The notes beneath the pieces were generated by a model that was given only the letters and a program-made list of their open reading frames with translations, was not told the DNA's origin and made no database searches. Source: Puniceicoccales bacterium (lineage in GTDB: Bacteria > Verrucomicrobiota > Verrucomicrobiia > Opitutales > JAIRLM01). Taken from it: DNA of 56,219 bases. Positions 46,553 to 56,203 of the stretch are shown piece after piece. Made by a program: the position numbers and the translations under genes. Location of the stretch: the NCBI GenBank assembly GCA_031268535.1, contig JAIRXB010000009.1, forward strand, positions 1 to 56,219, read 5' to 3'. Each line of letters opens with the position of its first letter. The stretch's first letter is position 1.

Positions 46553-47629
46553 CTACTCGGCGCTTTGGCTTTGGCTGGCCAGCGCCAGAGCGGAATGGCA
46601 CCAATCGCCGTGTTTGCGCCACATGGCGCCGAGAATCGCGCCCCTCTGGCGGGGAGGAAAAGCGCGGAGGTAGGAGTAGAAGGCGCTGGCGCCGTCTCTG
46701 AGCGGCATGGAGACGATGTGGCCGAAAAGGTCGTCTTCGCCGCGGCGAAGAACTAGCTCAAATTTCAGCTGCGCAGCCGGATCGAGTTCTTCGGAGAAAA
46801 TTTTTTTCGCAATGGCGGAAATATTGCCAACGTATAGGCGCGAAAAGACAATCGGATCCAGTTTTGCGCTAAACGATTCTCCTCCAGCGTAATATCTGTA
46901 GCCAACCGTCGGGCAGAGGGCGTAGCTGCGCGCCCGCTTAGCCGCCGTCCAAAAAAGAATGAGATCGTCCCCGACGACGATGCGGCGCCCCTCGGCGAAA
47001 GGGGCCATCTGGGCGGCCGCCGCGCGGCACATATTGCCGTCCCAGAGCTTGTTCCACAAATTCCACGTAATTTTTCCTTCGGCGAGCAGCTGTATGAGTT
47101 CGCCGCCGTCCCGCGTTCCCTGAAACGGCTTTAGGCGAAGCATCCAGTAGACTGGCGACTCAAGCGCTTTCCCGACAGTTTTTTTTTCCAGAGGGAAAAG
47201 GACGACATCGGCACCACTATGTTCCGCTACGGCAAGCGCCTTTTCCCCAATGGTGACCATGAGCTCGTCGTCGCAGTCGAGCCACAGCACGTAGCTCCCC
47301 CTCGACGCCAGCAGGGCCCCTATGCGCACGGCCAAGGTGCCGAGGTTTTTGTCGTTCTCCAGCACCCTAATGCGCCCATCGGCTGCGGCATATTTTTTGA
47401 GGATCTCCAAGCTGCGGTCCGTCGATTTGTCGTCGACGCAAATTATTTCTATGTCCCGCAGCGTCTGGTTGATGGCGCTATCCATGGCGACGGAGAGAGT
47501 CGATTCGCCGTTGTAGACCGGGATGAGAATGGAAATTTTTGGCTCGTGCATTTCCGCGCAAAGGGCTGCGGGGGCGGTGGCGATGAGCGCCAGCGCGGCT
47601 ACGAGCGGGCGGCAAATGGAAAAAGCCAC
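46553..47629 (-). CDS. Family 2 glycosyltransferase with a signal-like N terminus
   Basis: This GT-A glycosyltransferase has about 358 residues from a GTG at 47629. The domain begins PKISILIPVYNGESTLS and has ICVDDKSTDRSLEIL, the DXD region VLWLDCDDEL and the later VVGDDLILFW. Usually it would transfer a sugar onto a surface polysaccharide. The stretch before the domain (FSICRPLVAALALIATAPAALCA) looks like a cleavable signal peptide, unusual for such enzymes; an ATG at MHEPKIS would remove it. The open frame runs up to 47782 but that part overlaps the divergent foldase gene. It is convergent with rpoN, 3 bp apart. Confidence 0.75.
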   Translation of the reverse strand: MAFSICRPLVAALALIATAPAALCAEMHEPKISILIPVYNGESTLSVAMDSAINQTLRDIEIICVDDKSTDRSLEILKKYAAADGRIRVLENDKNLGTLAVRIGALLASRGSYVLWLDCDDELMVTIGEKALAVAEHSGADVVLFPLEKKTVGKALESPVYWMLRLKPFQGTRDGGELIQLLAEGKITWNLWNKLWDGNMCRAAAAQMAPFAEGRRIVVGDDLILFWTAAKRARSYALCPTVGYRYYAGGESFSAKLDPIVFSRLYVGNISAIAKKIFSEELDPAAQLKFELVLRRGEDDLFGHIVSMPLRDGASAFYSYLRAFPPRQRGAILGAMWRKHGDWCHSALALASQSQSAE

Positions 47630-47740
47630 TGCACCATGGAAAATGGACGGCGCCAACTTACAATAAAAAACCGATTGGGAGGAACAATTAATGGCACTCC
47701 GGGAAAAAAATCTTTCCAGCGCGAGAAATGGCCCTAGGCA

Positions 47741-49225
47741 TTGGCTGTGATTGATGCGCTGCAGCGGTTCCTCAGCAAGCATCGCCGCTGGCTGTTTGCC
47801 TGCCTTCTGGCGCTGGTGGTGGTGCCGTTTGTTTTTACCATAGGCGCTACGCCGGGCTGCGTTGGCGGCGCCGGCCGAAGAGGAGGAAAGTTTTTTTCCG
47901 TAAACATTTCATCGCCAAGGGAGGTGGAGGACCTGCAGCGGGCGGCCGCTTTCAGTCTTCACTTCGCCAATGTGACCGAAAACGTTCCACTGGACAGCGC
48001 CATGATGGCCCGCGCCGCCTGGCTGTGGATTGCCGATAAATTGCAGATTCCAGATCCGGCTGAGGATGCGCTGCGCGCGTTCATAGAGTCCAGGCCGGCT
48101 TTTTGGGACGACGAGATGAAATTTTCGGAGAAGCGATACGAAGAATTTTTCGGAGCCCTCCGCGATCAGGCGCCAGAGCTTGAACGATTTATTGCCAGGA
48201 CGCTCGCCGACGACTGGCGCATCGGGACGGTTGCCAATGTGCTGGCCGCCGCCGATTTCTCGGCGTCTTCCGAAGCGAAATTGCGGGCCAGGCAGCTGGC
48301 AACGGAATGGACTCTGCGCGTGGCCACACTGCGATTTCTCGACTTTCATCCCGCCATCAACATAGGGGAAAGCGACCTGGAATCGTTTTACAACGGCCGC
48401 CGCGAGCTGTTCAGGACGCCCGTGATGGTGGAGTTTGACCGCATTTCCTTTTTGGAGGAAGGCGGAGGCTCTCCGCAATCCGACTGCGAATCGGGCGACG
48501 CCGCTGAGCGGGCCAATGAGTTTATCTATCGCCTCTGCGGAGCGGAGGAGGACGGCGCTCCCGTGGAGGGCGAAGCGGTTGCCGTGGAGCTTGGCGGCAG
48601 CCGGGAGGGGCCATTCCGGGCCATTGGCGGCGCCGAAGGGGACGAAAAAATTCCAGAGCAGCAGCGCAGGGCCGCCCTACAGCTCGATGGCGGAAACCGC
48701 CTTTCGGGGCCACTTCCTTTGGAGGGGGGCGTTTGCGTTCTCGTGCTCAAAAGGCGAACGGAGCCGCGCGACCTGGCCTTCTGGGAGGTGAGGGCCGCCG
48801 TTGAGCAGCACTACCGCCGCCAAAAGCAGGTTGATCTTTTCATCGCTCACGCCACGGAGCTACGCAAGCGCTTGCTGGCGAAGATGGCCGACGGCGAGCC
48901 GTTCGAAGAGGCCGCCGCCGTACTTGGCCTTGAGCTGGGCCACCCCATCGCTCCGTTCACCGTGAGGAACCTGCCCGATGAAATTCCGGCGGAATGGATT
49001 GGCTCGTTTCTTCCGCTTGGAAATGGCGCCGTCACGGAATTTTTGCCCATAGGTAGGCCCGACTTGCAGCTGTGGCACGTGGCCGCCAAGAAGGTCCCGG
49101 CGGAAAGCGCTTTAGTCGAGGACATTGCCGCATTTGAGGCGGAAAATGCCGCGGCTGCTGGGCCGATTTTTCTTAGGCAGCTAGTGGAAGAGCTCATTGT
49201 GGATGAGATGGGAAAGTTGAAGTAG
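47741..49225 (+). CDS. Periplasmic foldase, SurA/PpiD-like
   Basis: This 494-residue protein has one N-terminal membrane anchor (RRWLFACLLALVVVPFVFTIG) in the typical context FLSKHRRWLF...FTIGATPG seen in verrucomicrobial PpiD-like proteins. A SurA-N-type helical domain follows (residues ~50-200), then a segment with IGESDLESFYNGRRELFRTP, which precedes the parvulin domain in this family. The parvulin core is poorly conserved here, so it may act as a chaperone without isomerase activity. Start choices are TTG at 47741 or GTG at 47747. Scraps of its 5', middle and 3' parts recur just downstream. Confidence 0.72.
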   Translation: MAVIDALQRFLSKHRRWLFACLLALVVVPFVFTIGATPGCVGGAGRRGGKFFSVNISSPREVEDLQRAAAFSLHFANVTENVPLDSAMMARAAWLWIADKLQIPDPAEDALRAFIESRPAFWDDEMKFSEKRYEEFFGALRDQAPELERFIARTLADDWRIGTVANVLAAADFSASSEAKLRARQLATEWTLRVATLRFLDFHPAINIGESDLESFYNGRRELFRTPVMVEFDRISFLEEGGGSPQSDCESGDAAERANEFIYRLCGAEEDGAPVEGEAVAVELGGSREGPFRAIGGAEGDEKIPEQQRRAALQLDGGNRLSGPLPLEGGVCVLVLKRRTEPRDLAFWEVRAAVEQHYRRQKQVDLFIAHATELRKRLLAKMADGEPFEEAAAVLGLELGHPIAPFTVRNLPDEIPAEWIGSFLPLGNGAVTEFLPIGRPDLQLWHVAAKKVPAESALVEDIAAFEAENAAAAGPIFLRQLVEELIVDEMGKLK

Positions 49226-49806
49226 GCTAATCCGCAGCCGCCCACTACTTTCCAGAGTGCGTTCGGCGGGATTTGACCGCCTTCTGGAGCCGGGTGTGGT
49301 GCCGTTTGTTTTTACCGCCGCCGCTACGGCGGGCCGCCCTACAGCTCGATGGCGGCAACCGCCTTTCGGGCCCACTTCCTTTGGAGGGAGGCGTTTGCGT
49401 TCTCGTGCCCAAAAGGCGAACGGAGCCGCGCAAGCGCTTGTTGGCGAAGATGGCCGACGGCGAGCGGGGCGCCATTCCATTTGGGACACTTTTACGCCGC
49501 AAACTACCTCCTCCGCCTGGTGCGTTGGACTGCTAGCGTTTTCAGCGTTGAACGATACGGCCTAAAGGCGCGGCAAATTTCGATCTGTGTGGGCCGTCGA
49601 TTTGCTGCGCCTAGGTGCTAACCTATTTTCGTGGCGCAGAACCCATCCGCCAGTGGGCTGTCGCCAAAAACAAGATTGAACGGCACCACATGCGACCTCG
49701 TTGCGGACGAATTCTTTCTGGGCGCCAACGAGTTAGGGGAAATTTTTGCTGTCTGCGGCCCCACTTTCAACTTGCCTTTTTTCCGCCGCCGCCGCTTAAC
49801 CGCCAC
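49226..49806 (+). repeat. Scraps of the foldase gene, and perhaps of rnhC
   Basis: About 49279-49318 repeats 47800-47845 (gtgccgtttgtttttacc). About 49331-49437 repeats 48670-48777 almost exactly (ccgccctacagctcgatggc and on). About 49429-49470 repeats 48862-48900 (cgcaagcgcttg, gcgaagatggccgacggcga). The copies are fused head to tail with the parts between deleted. About 49705-49760 weakly resembles the 3' end of rnhC (LGANELGEIFA against FGANRLGEFAK). No intact gene lies here. Confidence 0.75.
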
Positions 49807-50721
49807 ATGGGGGAGCGGCCAATCGCGCTGTACAGCTGTAGTCTCGATGCGGGGCAAATGGAGAAGCTGGAAAATTCCTGCGAAGCCAGCGGCTGGGAGA
49901 GCTACTTTGTCGACCATGCGACATTTGCGTTCCGTGGCCCGCGCGTGAATGTGGTGGCCTACCGCAGCGGGAAACTAGTGGTGCAAGGCAAAGGCACGGA
50001 GGAATTTGTGAAATACACGCTGGAGCCGGAAATTTCCGGCGAATGCGCTCTCGGCTATGACGAAGAGCTTCACGGGGACTGGTTTGAGGAGCATGGCGGC
50101 ATGGATGAGTCCGGCAAGGGGGACCTATTTGGACCGCTCGTGTCGGCCTGCGTCGTGGCCGGCGGAAAGACGGTGAAGGAGTGGATCGGCGCTGGCGTGA
50201 AGGACTGCAAGAGCATAGGAACCAGCGAAAAAATTTTTGAGTTGGCCAAAATCATACGGAACAGCGCCGGCGCCACTGTGGAATTTTTTTCGCTGAGCAT
50301 GCGCAAACACAACGAGCTCTATGGCGGTTTCGGCGAAAATTTGAATCGCCTGCTGGCCTGGTACCATTCGAAGAGCCTATCCAATGCGCTCCAGCGGAGT
50401 AGCCCAAAGCGTGTGCTGCTGGATCAATTTTCCAAACAGCCGCTTGTGCAAAAGTTTTTTCCAAATTGTCCAGCCGCCATCGAGATGCGGCCGCGGGCGG
50501 AGGAGGACCCCGTTGTTGCGGCAGCCTCCATCGTTGCCAGAGCGGAATTTCTTCAAAGTCTCGACCGTCTGTCGGCCCAGGCCGACGAGCAGCTCCTTCG
50601 CGGCTGCGGTGAAGCCGTTTTTCAGCAGGCGCAGCGGCTCGTTCGCCGTTTTGGCGCCAACCGCCTAGGCGAATTTGCCAAACTTTACTTTAGCACGGCC
50701 CAGCGCGCGATTTTTTCATAA
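49807..50721 (+). CDS. rnhC: Ribonuclease HIII
   Basis: This 304-residue enzyme removes RNA from RNA-DNA hybrids. A TBP-like N-terminal domain (residues ~1-90) is followed by the RNase HII/HIII catalytic core: GGMDESGKGDLFGPLVSA, with the HIII-type D-E-S-G-K-G motif, KDCKSIGTSEKI, VLLDQFSKQPLVQ and a final EEDPVVAAASIVARAEF. The ATG at 49807 (MGERPIALYS) is chosen; the frame is open 192 bp upstream, but that part is duplicated scrap sequence. It precedes the terminator and the tyrP pair. Confidence 0.93.
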   Translation: MGERPIALYSCSLDAGQMEKLENSCEASGWESYFVDHATFAFRGPRVNVVAYRSGKLVVQGKGTEEFVKYTLEPEISGECALGYDEELHGDWFEEHGGMDESGKGDLFGPLVSACVVAGGKTVKEWIGAGVKDCKSIGTSEKIFELAKIIRNSAGATVEFFSLSMRKHNELYGGFGENLNRLLAWYHSKSLSNALQRSSPKRVLLDQFSKQPLVQKFFPNCPAAIEMRPRAEEDPVVAAASIVARAEFLQSLDRLSAQADEQLLRGCGEAVFQQAQRLVRRFGANRLGEFAKLYFSTAQRAIFS

Positions 50722-50751
50722 TAAGCTTGTTTTTTGCCACCCACTAGACCT

Positions 50752-50793
50752 ACTCTCCGACGGAGAGTGGCGCCAGCTTTTGGCGCATTTTTT
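50752..50793 (+). terminator. Double hairpin with T tract after rnhC
   Basis: The first hairpin is ACTCTCC-GAC-GGAGAGT at 50752-50768. The second is GCGCCA-GCTTT-TGGCGC at 50770-50786, followed by ATTTTTT, a good intrinsic terminator. It ends the rnhC transcript, or serves as a leader attenuator of tyrP copy 1, whose ATG is 12 bp further on. Confidence 0.65.
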
Positions 50794-50804
50794 GGGCAAA
50801 TGCG

Positions 50805-52004
50805 ATGAATAGGCGTTTGGGGGCGATGTGCATAGTGGCCGGGACAAGCATTGGGGCTGGCGTCATTGCATTACCCATGGTCTTGGCGGCCTTCGGCCTG
50901 GTGCCGACACTATTCCTTGTGGCGGCCACCTGGTGGATCATGTATCGCTCGGCGCTGGTCAACCTAGAGCTTGTGCTGCAGTCCGGCAAATGCCTGGATA
51001 TTGGAGCGTTGGGGAGGCTCTATGGCGGGCCATCCACTTCGATTTTCGGCGAAGTGGTGCTGTTGGCCCTGATGTATTCGCTCATGGGAGCCTATTTCTA
51101 TGGGTTTGCGTCGCTGCTGTGCCAGGTTTTCTCCATCGGCCACAGCTTTCACGGCACCATAGCGATCGCCTTGGCCGTATCATTTATCTTTTTGATGCTG
51201 TTGCCCATGCGCTGGCTCGACAGCGTAAACCGCGTCGTTTTCGGCGCCATGTTGCTGGCTGGCGCCATCCTTATTGTGCGCCTCTGCGGAGCCGCCCGAT
51301 TCCACTGGGATGTGATGTTTCCGTCCGGCGGCCATGGTGGCCTGTGGCTTGCCGCCATACCGGTGCTGTTCACCTCCTTCGGATTCCAGGTGATTTTTGC
51401 CGCCATGGCGGAATACTGCTCCATGGATGAGGACGCTCTGCGGCGCGCATTCTTCTGGGGCAGCTTCATAACCGCTTTGGTCTATTGCGTTTGGACATGG
51501 TCCACCCTATTGGCGATTCGCGGCCACAGCGGTGAATTTTTCGCGGCACTGGCGGCCGGATCCGTTGATGTGGGTTCCTTCGTTAGCGAGCTCAGCACCA
51601 TCGGCGGCGGCGGCTCATCAGTTTCGCTTGTGTGGGCGATATCGGTTTCCGCCATCGGTACTTCCATTATTGGCGTCGGCATGGGGCTCTGCAATTCTCT
51701 CGGCCGCCACCTGCGCTGGGAAGGCGCCGGGAATTCACTTCGGAGGCGCATTTCAATCGCCTCCGCCGCAGCAATTCCTTCCGCCGTTCTCGCCATAGTC
51801 ATCCCAAAGGCGTTCACTGCAGTTCTGGGCTTTGCCGGCGTAATTTTGGCCATTTTGGCCATTTTCATCCCCGTTTATCTCCTGCGTCGATGTGGACCCG
51901 CAAAAGTTTTCTATGGGCCCGTCGGGGAGCGCAAAAACTCCATATTTCTTTTGGCCGGCGGGGCTGTGGTTGTCTGCTGCGAGCTGCTGCACATCTGCCT
52001 ATAA
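50805..52004 (+). CDS. tyrP: Tyrosine/tryptophan permease, copy 1
   Basis: This 399-residue inner-membrane symporter is of the aromatic amino acid permease family (PF03222), known in Chlamydiae and Enterobacteria. The diagnostic first helix is GAMCIVAGTSIGAGVIALPMVLAAFG, with the unwound GTSIGAG substrate site. It has about 11 helices, with MYRSALVNLELVLQSG, FTSFGFQVIFAAMAEYC and ISVSAIGTSIIGVGMGL conserved. The start ATG sits 12 bp past the terminator. It is about 70 per cent identical by eye to the next gene and suggests reliance on imported Tyr or Trp. Confidence 0.85.
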   Translation: MNRRLGAMCIVAGTSIGAGVIALPMVLAAFGLVPTLFLVAATWWIMYRSALVNLELVLQSGKCLDIGALGRLYGGPSTSIFGEVVLLALMYSLMGAYFYGFASLLCQVFSIGHSFHGTIAIALAVSFIFLMLLPMRWLDSVNRVVFGAMLLAGAILIVRLCGAARFHWDVMFPSGGHGGLWLAAIPVLFTSFGFQVIFAAMAEYCSMDEDALRRAFFWGSFITALVYCVWTWSTLLAIRGHSGEFFAALAAGSVDVGSFVSELSTIGGGGSSVSLVWAISVSAIGTSIIGVGMGLCNSLGRHLRWEGAGNSLRRRISIASAAAIPSAVLAIVIPKAFTAVLGFAGVILAILAIFIPVYLLRRCGPAKVFYGPVGERKNSIFLLAGGAVVVCCELLHICL

Positions 52005-52150
52005 ACCGTTGCATCCAGCCGGATTAGGGCCGCATCTTTTGCCGTTTGCGCCGTTCCGCTGAAAAAGCTTGAAATCCTAAGGCGACCAATTCCCAATGCA
52101 CGTGAATTTGGCGGCATCCAATTGCGCCGCGAACGATGGAAAAGTAAACG

Positions 52151-53353
52151 ATGCGGAAACAATTTGGAGCGATATGCATAGTGGCCGGAACGAGCATTGG
52201 GGCGGGCGTCATTGCGCTGCCAATGGTTTTGGCGGCCATTGGTCTCGTGCCGACAGTTTTTTTGTTGGCGGTCACCTGGTGGATCATGTACCGCTCGGCG
52301 CTGGTCAATTTGGAGCTTGTGCTGCAGTCTGGCAAATGCCTGGACATCGGTTCTCTCGGGAAACTTTACGGCGGTTCGGCCGTTTCCTTTTTTGGGGAAG
52401 GGCTGCTGCTTGCCCTAATGTATTCACTCATAGGGGCATATTTCTATGGCTTTGCGTCGCTGCTCTGCCAAATGTTCGCCATCGGCCGCGGATTTCACGC
52501 TGTGATCGTTGTCGCTCTGGCCCTGTCGTTTATCTACCTCATGACGCTTCCAATTCAGTGGCTCGACAGAGTAAATCGCGCCATTTTCATCGCCATGCTC
52601 TTTGCGGGAACCTTGCTGACTTTCCGCCTTTGTGGATCCGGCAGTTTCCATTGGACCTTGGCGTTGCCGAGCGACAGATCTGCGGCTAAATGGTTTGTGG
52701 CTATTCCGGTCGTTTTCACTTCATTCGGCTTCCAGGTGATCATTGCCGCCCTGTCCGATTACTGCGCCATGGACGCTAAGGTGCTGTGCCGCGCTTTTTT
52801 TTGGGGGAGCCTCATAGCGGCCCTGGCCTACTGCACCTGGATATGGGCGACGCTGCTCACCATTGGCGCACACAGTCCTAGCTTTTACGGGAAAATGGTG
52901 TCCGGATCCGTGGACGTTGGCGCTTTTGTGGACGAGCTCAGCTCCATAGGCGGCGGCCCAGTGAAATGGCTCGTTTGGATTATTTCCATCTCCGCCATTG
53001 GCACTTCCGTCATTGGCGTCGGCATGGGGCTCTGCAATTCCATCGAGCGCCATTTGCGCTGGGACGGCATGCCAAAGTTCATCAAAGCGCGAGGCGCGCT
53101 GGCGATTCTTGCGGCGGCTCCGGCGGCAACGCTTGCCGTAGTGGTGCCGCGGGCCTTCACAACGGTATTGGGATTTGCCGGAGTAATTTCCGCCATGTTG
53201 GCGCTATTCATCCCAATATATCTGCTCCGGCGCTGCGCGCCGGCCGACGGGAAAGTTTTCTATTTGGCCGCCAGGCGCGGAGGGACGCGCACGATGCTGC
53301 TGCTCAGCGGCATCGCGGTGGTTGGCAGCGAGCTTCTGCATTTTTTTATTTAG
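52151..53353 (+). CDS. tyrP: Tyrosine/tryptophan permease, copy 2
   Basis: This 400-residue tandem paralog of the preceding gene has the same motifs (CIVAGTSIGAGVIALPMVL, MYSLIGAYFYGFASLLCQM, FTSFGFQVIIAALSDYC). Differences are spread evenly except for a more divergent region in the middle and at the C terminus, so both copies look intact. The 146-bp gap between them has no hairpin like the one before copy 1, so they may be regulated differently. Its stop overlaps the convergent rsmA stop by 4 bp. Divergent substrate choice (Tyr against Trp) is possible but unproven. Confidence 0.85.
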   Translation: MRKQFGAICIVAGTSIGAGVIALPMVLAAIGLVPTVFLLAVTWWIMYRSALVNLELVLQSGKCLDIGSLGKLYGGSAVSFFGEGLLLALMYSLIGAYFYGFASLLCQMFAIGRGFHAVIVVALALSFIYLMTLPIQWLDRVNRAIFIAMLFAGTLLTFRLCGSGSFHWTLALPSDRSAAKWFVAIPVVFTSFGFQVIIAALSDYCAMDAKVLCRAFFWGSLIAALAYCTWIWATLLTIGAHSPSFYGKMVSGSVDVGAFVDELSSIGGGPVKWLVWIISISAIGTSVIGVGMGLCNSIERHLRWDGMPKFIKARGALAILAAAPAATLAVVVPRAFTTVLGFAGVISAMLALFIPIYLLRRCAPADGKVFYLAARRGGTRTMLLLSGIAVVGSELLHFFI

Positions 53354-54180
53354 CTGCGCAACTCTTCCAGCCTAAGCCATTGGCCTAGTGTAAGATCTTC
53401 CGGTCTGCATTTCGGATTTATGGCGGCGCCGTGATCCGTCAGCCAGCGGTCCGCCAGGGCCCGCAGGGGTTCATCGCCAATGGCGCGGCAGGAGGTCCCC
53501 ACCTGTTTGCGGCGCATTTGGAAGCAGTGGCGCATGACGGCAAGCGCTTCACCGGAAAAGGTGTGTGGGCTGTCCAGGCGGCGGAAATGGACGATGGCGG
53601 ACTGGACGGCCGGGCGAGGGAAAAAGCACTGCGGCGGCACCTTGCGGGTGGCCCTAATGCGGAATGCCGCTTCCATGCGGACCCCCATGGCGCAGCGCCG
53701 CCGCGAATGGATCGGTGCGCTAAGACGTTCAATGGCTTCAAGTTGCAACAAAAGGGTGATGCCGCTGGGGAGCGGCAGGCGCAGGAGCGCGTCGAGCCAC
53801 GGCCCAGTGATTGCGTAGGGCAAATTTGACACCACGGCGTCCGGCGCGCTGGAGCACAGATCTCCGAACGGAAATTCAACGGCGTCACCGCGCATCAAGA
53901 AAAATTTCCCCGGGAAGCGGGGAGCTAGACTTTTTTCCAAAAAGGTCCATAGACGCCCATCAATTTCGACGGCATGTACTTCCGTCCCAGCGGCGAGCAG
54001 CTGCTCCGTCAGTGCGCCTAGGCCGGGGCCAATTTCGACAACTCTGTCGCCGGCGCGCAGCTGCGCCATGGCGACGCTAACCTTTGCCATGTTGCCGTCG
54101 CAGAGAAAATTCTGGCCAAGGGCTTTTGCGGGGCGCAGCGCCAGCGACGACAGCAACGACTGGACGCTGGAGGCAGCCAT
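53350..54180 (-). CDS. rsmA: 16S rRNA dimethyladenosine transferase
   Basis: This 276-residue KsgA/RsmA methylates the two adenines near the 3' end of 16S rRNA during small-subunit assembly. Motifs are RPAKALGQNFLCD, the SAM-binding VVEIGPGLGALTEQLL, VHAVEIDGRLW and the catalytic NLPYAITGPWLDALL. The C-terminal domain has KQVGTSCRAIGDEPLRALA. The ATG at 54180 (MAASSVQSLLSS) begins 1 bp after the MFS stop; the open frame further up belongs to the MFS gene in another frame. Confidence 0.93.
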   Translation of the reverse strand: MAASSVQSLLSSLALRPAKALGQNFLCDGNMAKVSVAMAQLRAGDRVVEIGPGLGALTEQLLAAGTEVHAVEIDGRLWTFLEKSLAPRFPGKFFLMRGDAVEFPFGDLCSSAPDAVVSNLPYAITGPWLDALLRLPLPSGITLLLQLEAIERLSAPIHSRRRCAMGVRMEAAFRIRATRKVPPQCFFPRPAVQSAIVHFRRLDSPHTFSGEALAVMRHCFQMRRKQVGTSCRAIGDEPLRALADRWLTDHGAAINPKCRPEDLTLGQWLRLEELRS

Positions 54181-54181
54181 T

Positions 54182-55381
54182 TTAGCGGATGGCGGGCTCG
54201 CGGCGCAGAAACCAAAAGCCAACGGTGGAGGCAATAACGAGGATGGCGGCACCGTGGGCGGCCGTGACCGTGGATCCCATTGACAGGAGCGCATAGGAGC
54301 AAAACGGGGCGCAAATGCTGCGCAATCCTGTCATCAGGAGGTAGATGGCCATGCACTGGGGCAGGTCTTTGGGCGGGACAATTTTTGCCAGCCACAGATT
54401 GTGCATCACAAAACTTCCGGCCATGGCGACCCCCAGCAGCGATCCGCCCACTAGGAGGGCGGCGAACGACTGACCGTCGAAGTAAAAAGCTATGCCGAAC
54501 AGAAAGATGACGTTAGTCAAAATGCGCACGGCGATTAGGCGCAGCCGATCGAACAGGATGGCCACCAGCGGAGTTGACAGAAGACGCGCCGCGTTGGGCA
54601 CCACGAGGGATAGCAGCAGTATGCGAAAGTTGCTCAAATTCCATCCGTGGCAGCGATTTGTGAGATGTTCGATGCGCATTGGTATCAGCATCTGGTAGGC
54701 GAGGCCGACGGCGGTAAAGTAGATGGACATTTTCGCCAGGAGTGGGTTCCGGACAAAGTATTTCAAAAATGATCCGCTTCGCACCTCTTCGCCGCTGCGG
54801 ATTGGACCGGAAGGTATGGCCATTGCCGCCGCGGCACCGAAGAGGCTGCAGAGCGCGGAAATCAGAATGATGGCGCGGCTGTTTCCGATGCTACGGTCCA
54901 TGGCGGCTCCGCTGCACTGGCCGAAGGCGATGGCCATGAGGGCCGAGAGGACGAGCCCAAGCGCCATGCGCGATGCCATGCGGCCGTGGCCATAATTTTC
55001 CGCGTAAATGCGAGCCATGGCGGCGCCGTCGGCCCTGTAGCACACGCCCGCCAGAGCAATGGCTAAGATGAACTGGTAGACGGAGGTGGCGTAGGCGGCG
55101 CCAGCCAAAAAGAGCGCAGTCATGGCGAAAAGTGCGGCGCAGAGCCGCGAGGCGCTGCAGCGGCAGGAGGCCGCAGCACGAATCAGGGCAGGTGCTGTGA
55201 GGCCTCCGAACCACAACATGGATGACAGCAGCGTTTTAGCGCCGACAGAGGCGTGGAAAAGGCGAATGGCGATCAGCAGGCTGACAGATATGAAAACGGA
55301 GTCTACGGCACCGGCGAAGAAAAGGCGCAGGCTGTCAAACAGGCAAGTGCGCCCAGCCAATGAAAGACGGCTAAAGGCCAT
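54182..55381 (-). CDS. Major facilitator superfamily transporter
   Basis: This protein of about 399 residues has 11-12 membrane helices, from the ATG at 55381 ([19 protein letters not shown]). Weak MFS features are [18 protein letters not shown] around the second helix loop and [15 protein letters not shown]-type loop residues in the centre. The substrate is unknown. The start overlaps the end of rpmA by 11 bp and the stop abuts rsmA, so it is in one run rplU-rpmA-MFS-rsmA. The upstream in-frame sequence to 55462 lies inside rpmA and is not used. Confidence 0.72.
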   Translation of the reverse strand: MAFSRLSLAGRTCLFDSLRLFFAGAVDSVFISVSLLIAIRLFHASVGAKTLLSSMLWFGGLTAPALIRAAASCRCSASRLCAALFAMTALFLAGAAYATSVYQFILAIALAGVCYRADGAAMARIYAENYGHGRMASRMALGLVLSALMAIAFGQCSGAAMDRSIGNSRAIILISALCSLFGAAAAMAIPSGPIRSGEEVRSGSFLKYFVRNPLLAKMSIYFTAVGLAYQMLIPMRIEHLTNRCHGWNLSNFRILLLSLVVPNAARLLSTPLVAILFDRLRLIAVRILTNVIFLFGIAFYFDGQSFAALLVGGSLLGVAMAGSFVMHNLWLAKIVPPKDLPQCMAIYLLMTGLRSICAPFCSYALLSMGSTVTAAHGAAILVIASTVGFWFLRREPAIR

Positions 55382-55646
55382 TTTGTTCAGCGGCAGCCGC
55401 TTTTGACGGCGACACGGAGACGCGGCGGTGGGCGCGATCCCAGACGGCGACGCCGTCGGCAAGCGCGAAAAGGGTGAAATCGCGACCCATGGCTACGTGC
55501 TGGCCGGCGTGGACGCGGGTCCCGCGCTGCCTAATGAGAATGTTGCCGGCGCGCACCACCTCGCCGCCAAATTTTTTAACGCCAAGCCGCTGCCCTTTGC
55601 TGTCGCGGCCGTTGCGGGAAGTTCCCTGCCCCTTTTTGTGTGCCAT
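55371..55646 (-). CDS. rpmA: 50S ribosomal protein L27
   Basis: L27 sits near the peptidyl transferase centre. The 91-residue product starts [22 protein letters not shown], the universal N terminus, and has [22 protein letters not shown]. No extra N-terminal peptide of the Firmicutes kind is present. The C-terminal tail after RRVSVSP is alanine-rich. It follows rplU by 4 bp. Confidence 0.97.
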   Translation of the reverse strand: MAHKKGQGTSRNGRDSKGQRLGVKKFGGEVVRAGNILIRQRGTRVHAGQHVAMGRDFTLFALADGVAVWDRAHRRVSVSPSKAAAAEQNGL

Positions 55647-55650
55647 TACC

Positions 55651-55965
55651 TCACGCCTCCACGCTTAAAATTTCAATGGTTGAGAGCTCCTGGCGATGGC
55701 CGCGCTTCTTGTGGGCCCCTTTGCGGCGCAGCCGCTTCATCACCAAAACCTTTTTGCCGCGCCCATTTGACAGCAGGCGAGCCGTAACTTTCGCCCCGGC
55801 TACGAGTGGGGTTCCGATTTTGGCGGTGGCGCCCTCTCCGACCATAAGCACTTCGTCGAGAATTACCGTATCACCCTCCACCTTTCCGGGGAAGCGGTTC
55901 AACCTAAAAGTTGCGCCCTCTTCTGCAAAAAACTGTGTGCCCTGTGTGCGGACAAGCGCCCTCAT
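55651..55965 (-). CDS. rplU: 50S ribosomal protein L21
   Basis: This 104-residue large-subunit protein binds 23S rRNA domain II. It has the family end [23 protein letters not shown] with the G-H-R-Q motif, and the barrel part [27 protein letters not shown]. It heads the rplU-rpmA run. The gap 55966-56203 upstream, shared with a divergent gene beyond the window, presumably holds promoters for both; I see no feature clear enough to place. Confidence 0.96.
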   Translation of the reverse strand: MRALVRTQGTQFFAEEGATFRLNRFPGKVEGDTVILDEVLMVGEGATAKIGTPLVAGAKVTARLLSNGRGKKVLVMKRLRRKGAHKKRGHRQELSTIEILSVEA

Positions 55966-56203
55966 GGGGGCAGTAGATTGCTCTGCGGATCCATTGCAAG
56001 TACTTTTTAGCGGCTAATTGGCGGCTGCTCGCTTGCCGCGCGCCACAAAATGCGTCCCGAGGCGATTGGCGCAAAGGGAAGGACGGCTATGGCGGCTCGG
56101 CCAGAAAAAGTTATGGCGGCGCCGTCTCGGAGTGGCGGAGACCATTTTATTTGGAGCGGCGAAATGCCATTGCCAATTTCGCCATTGGGCACATAATGAA
56201 ATT

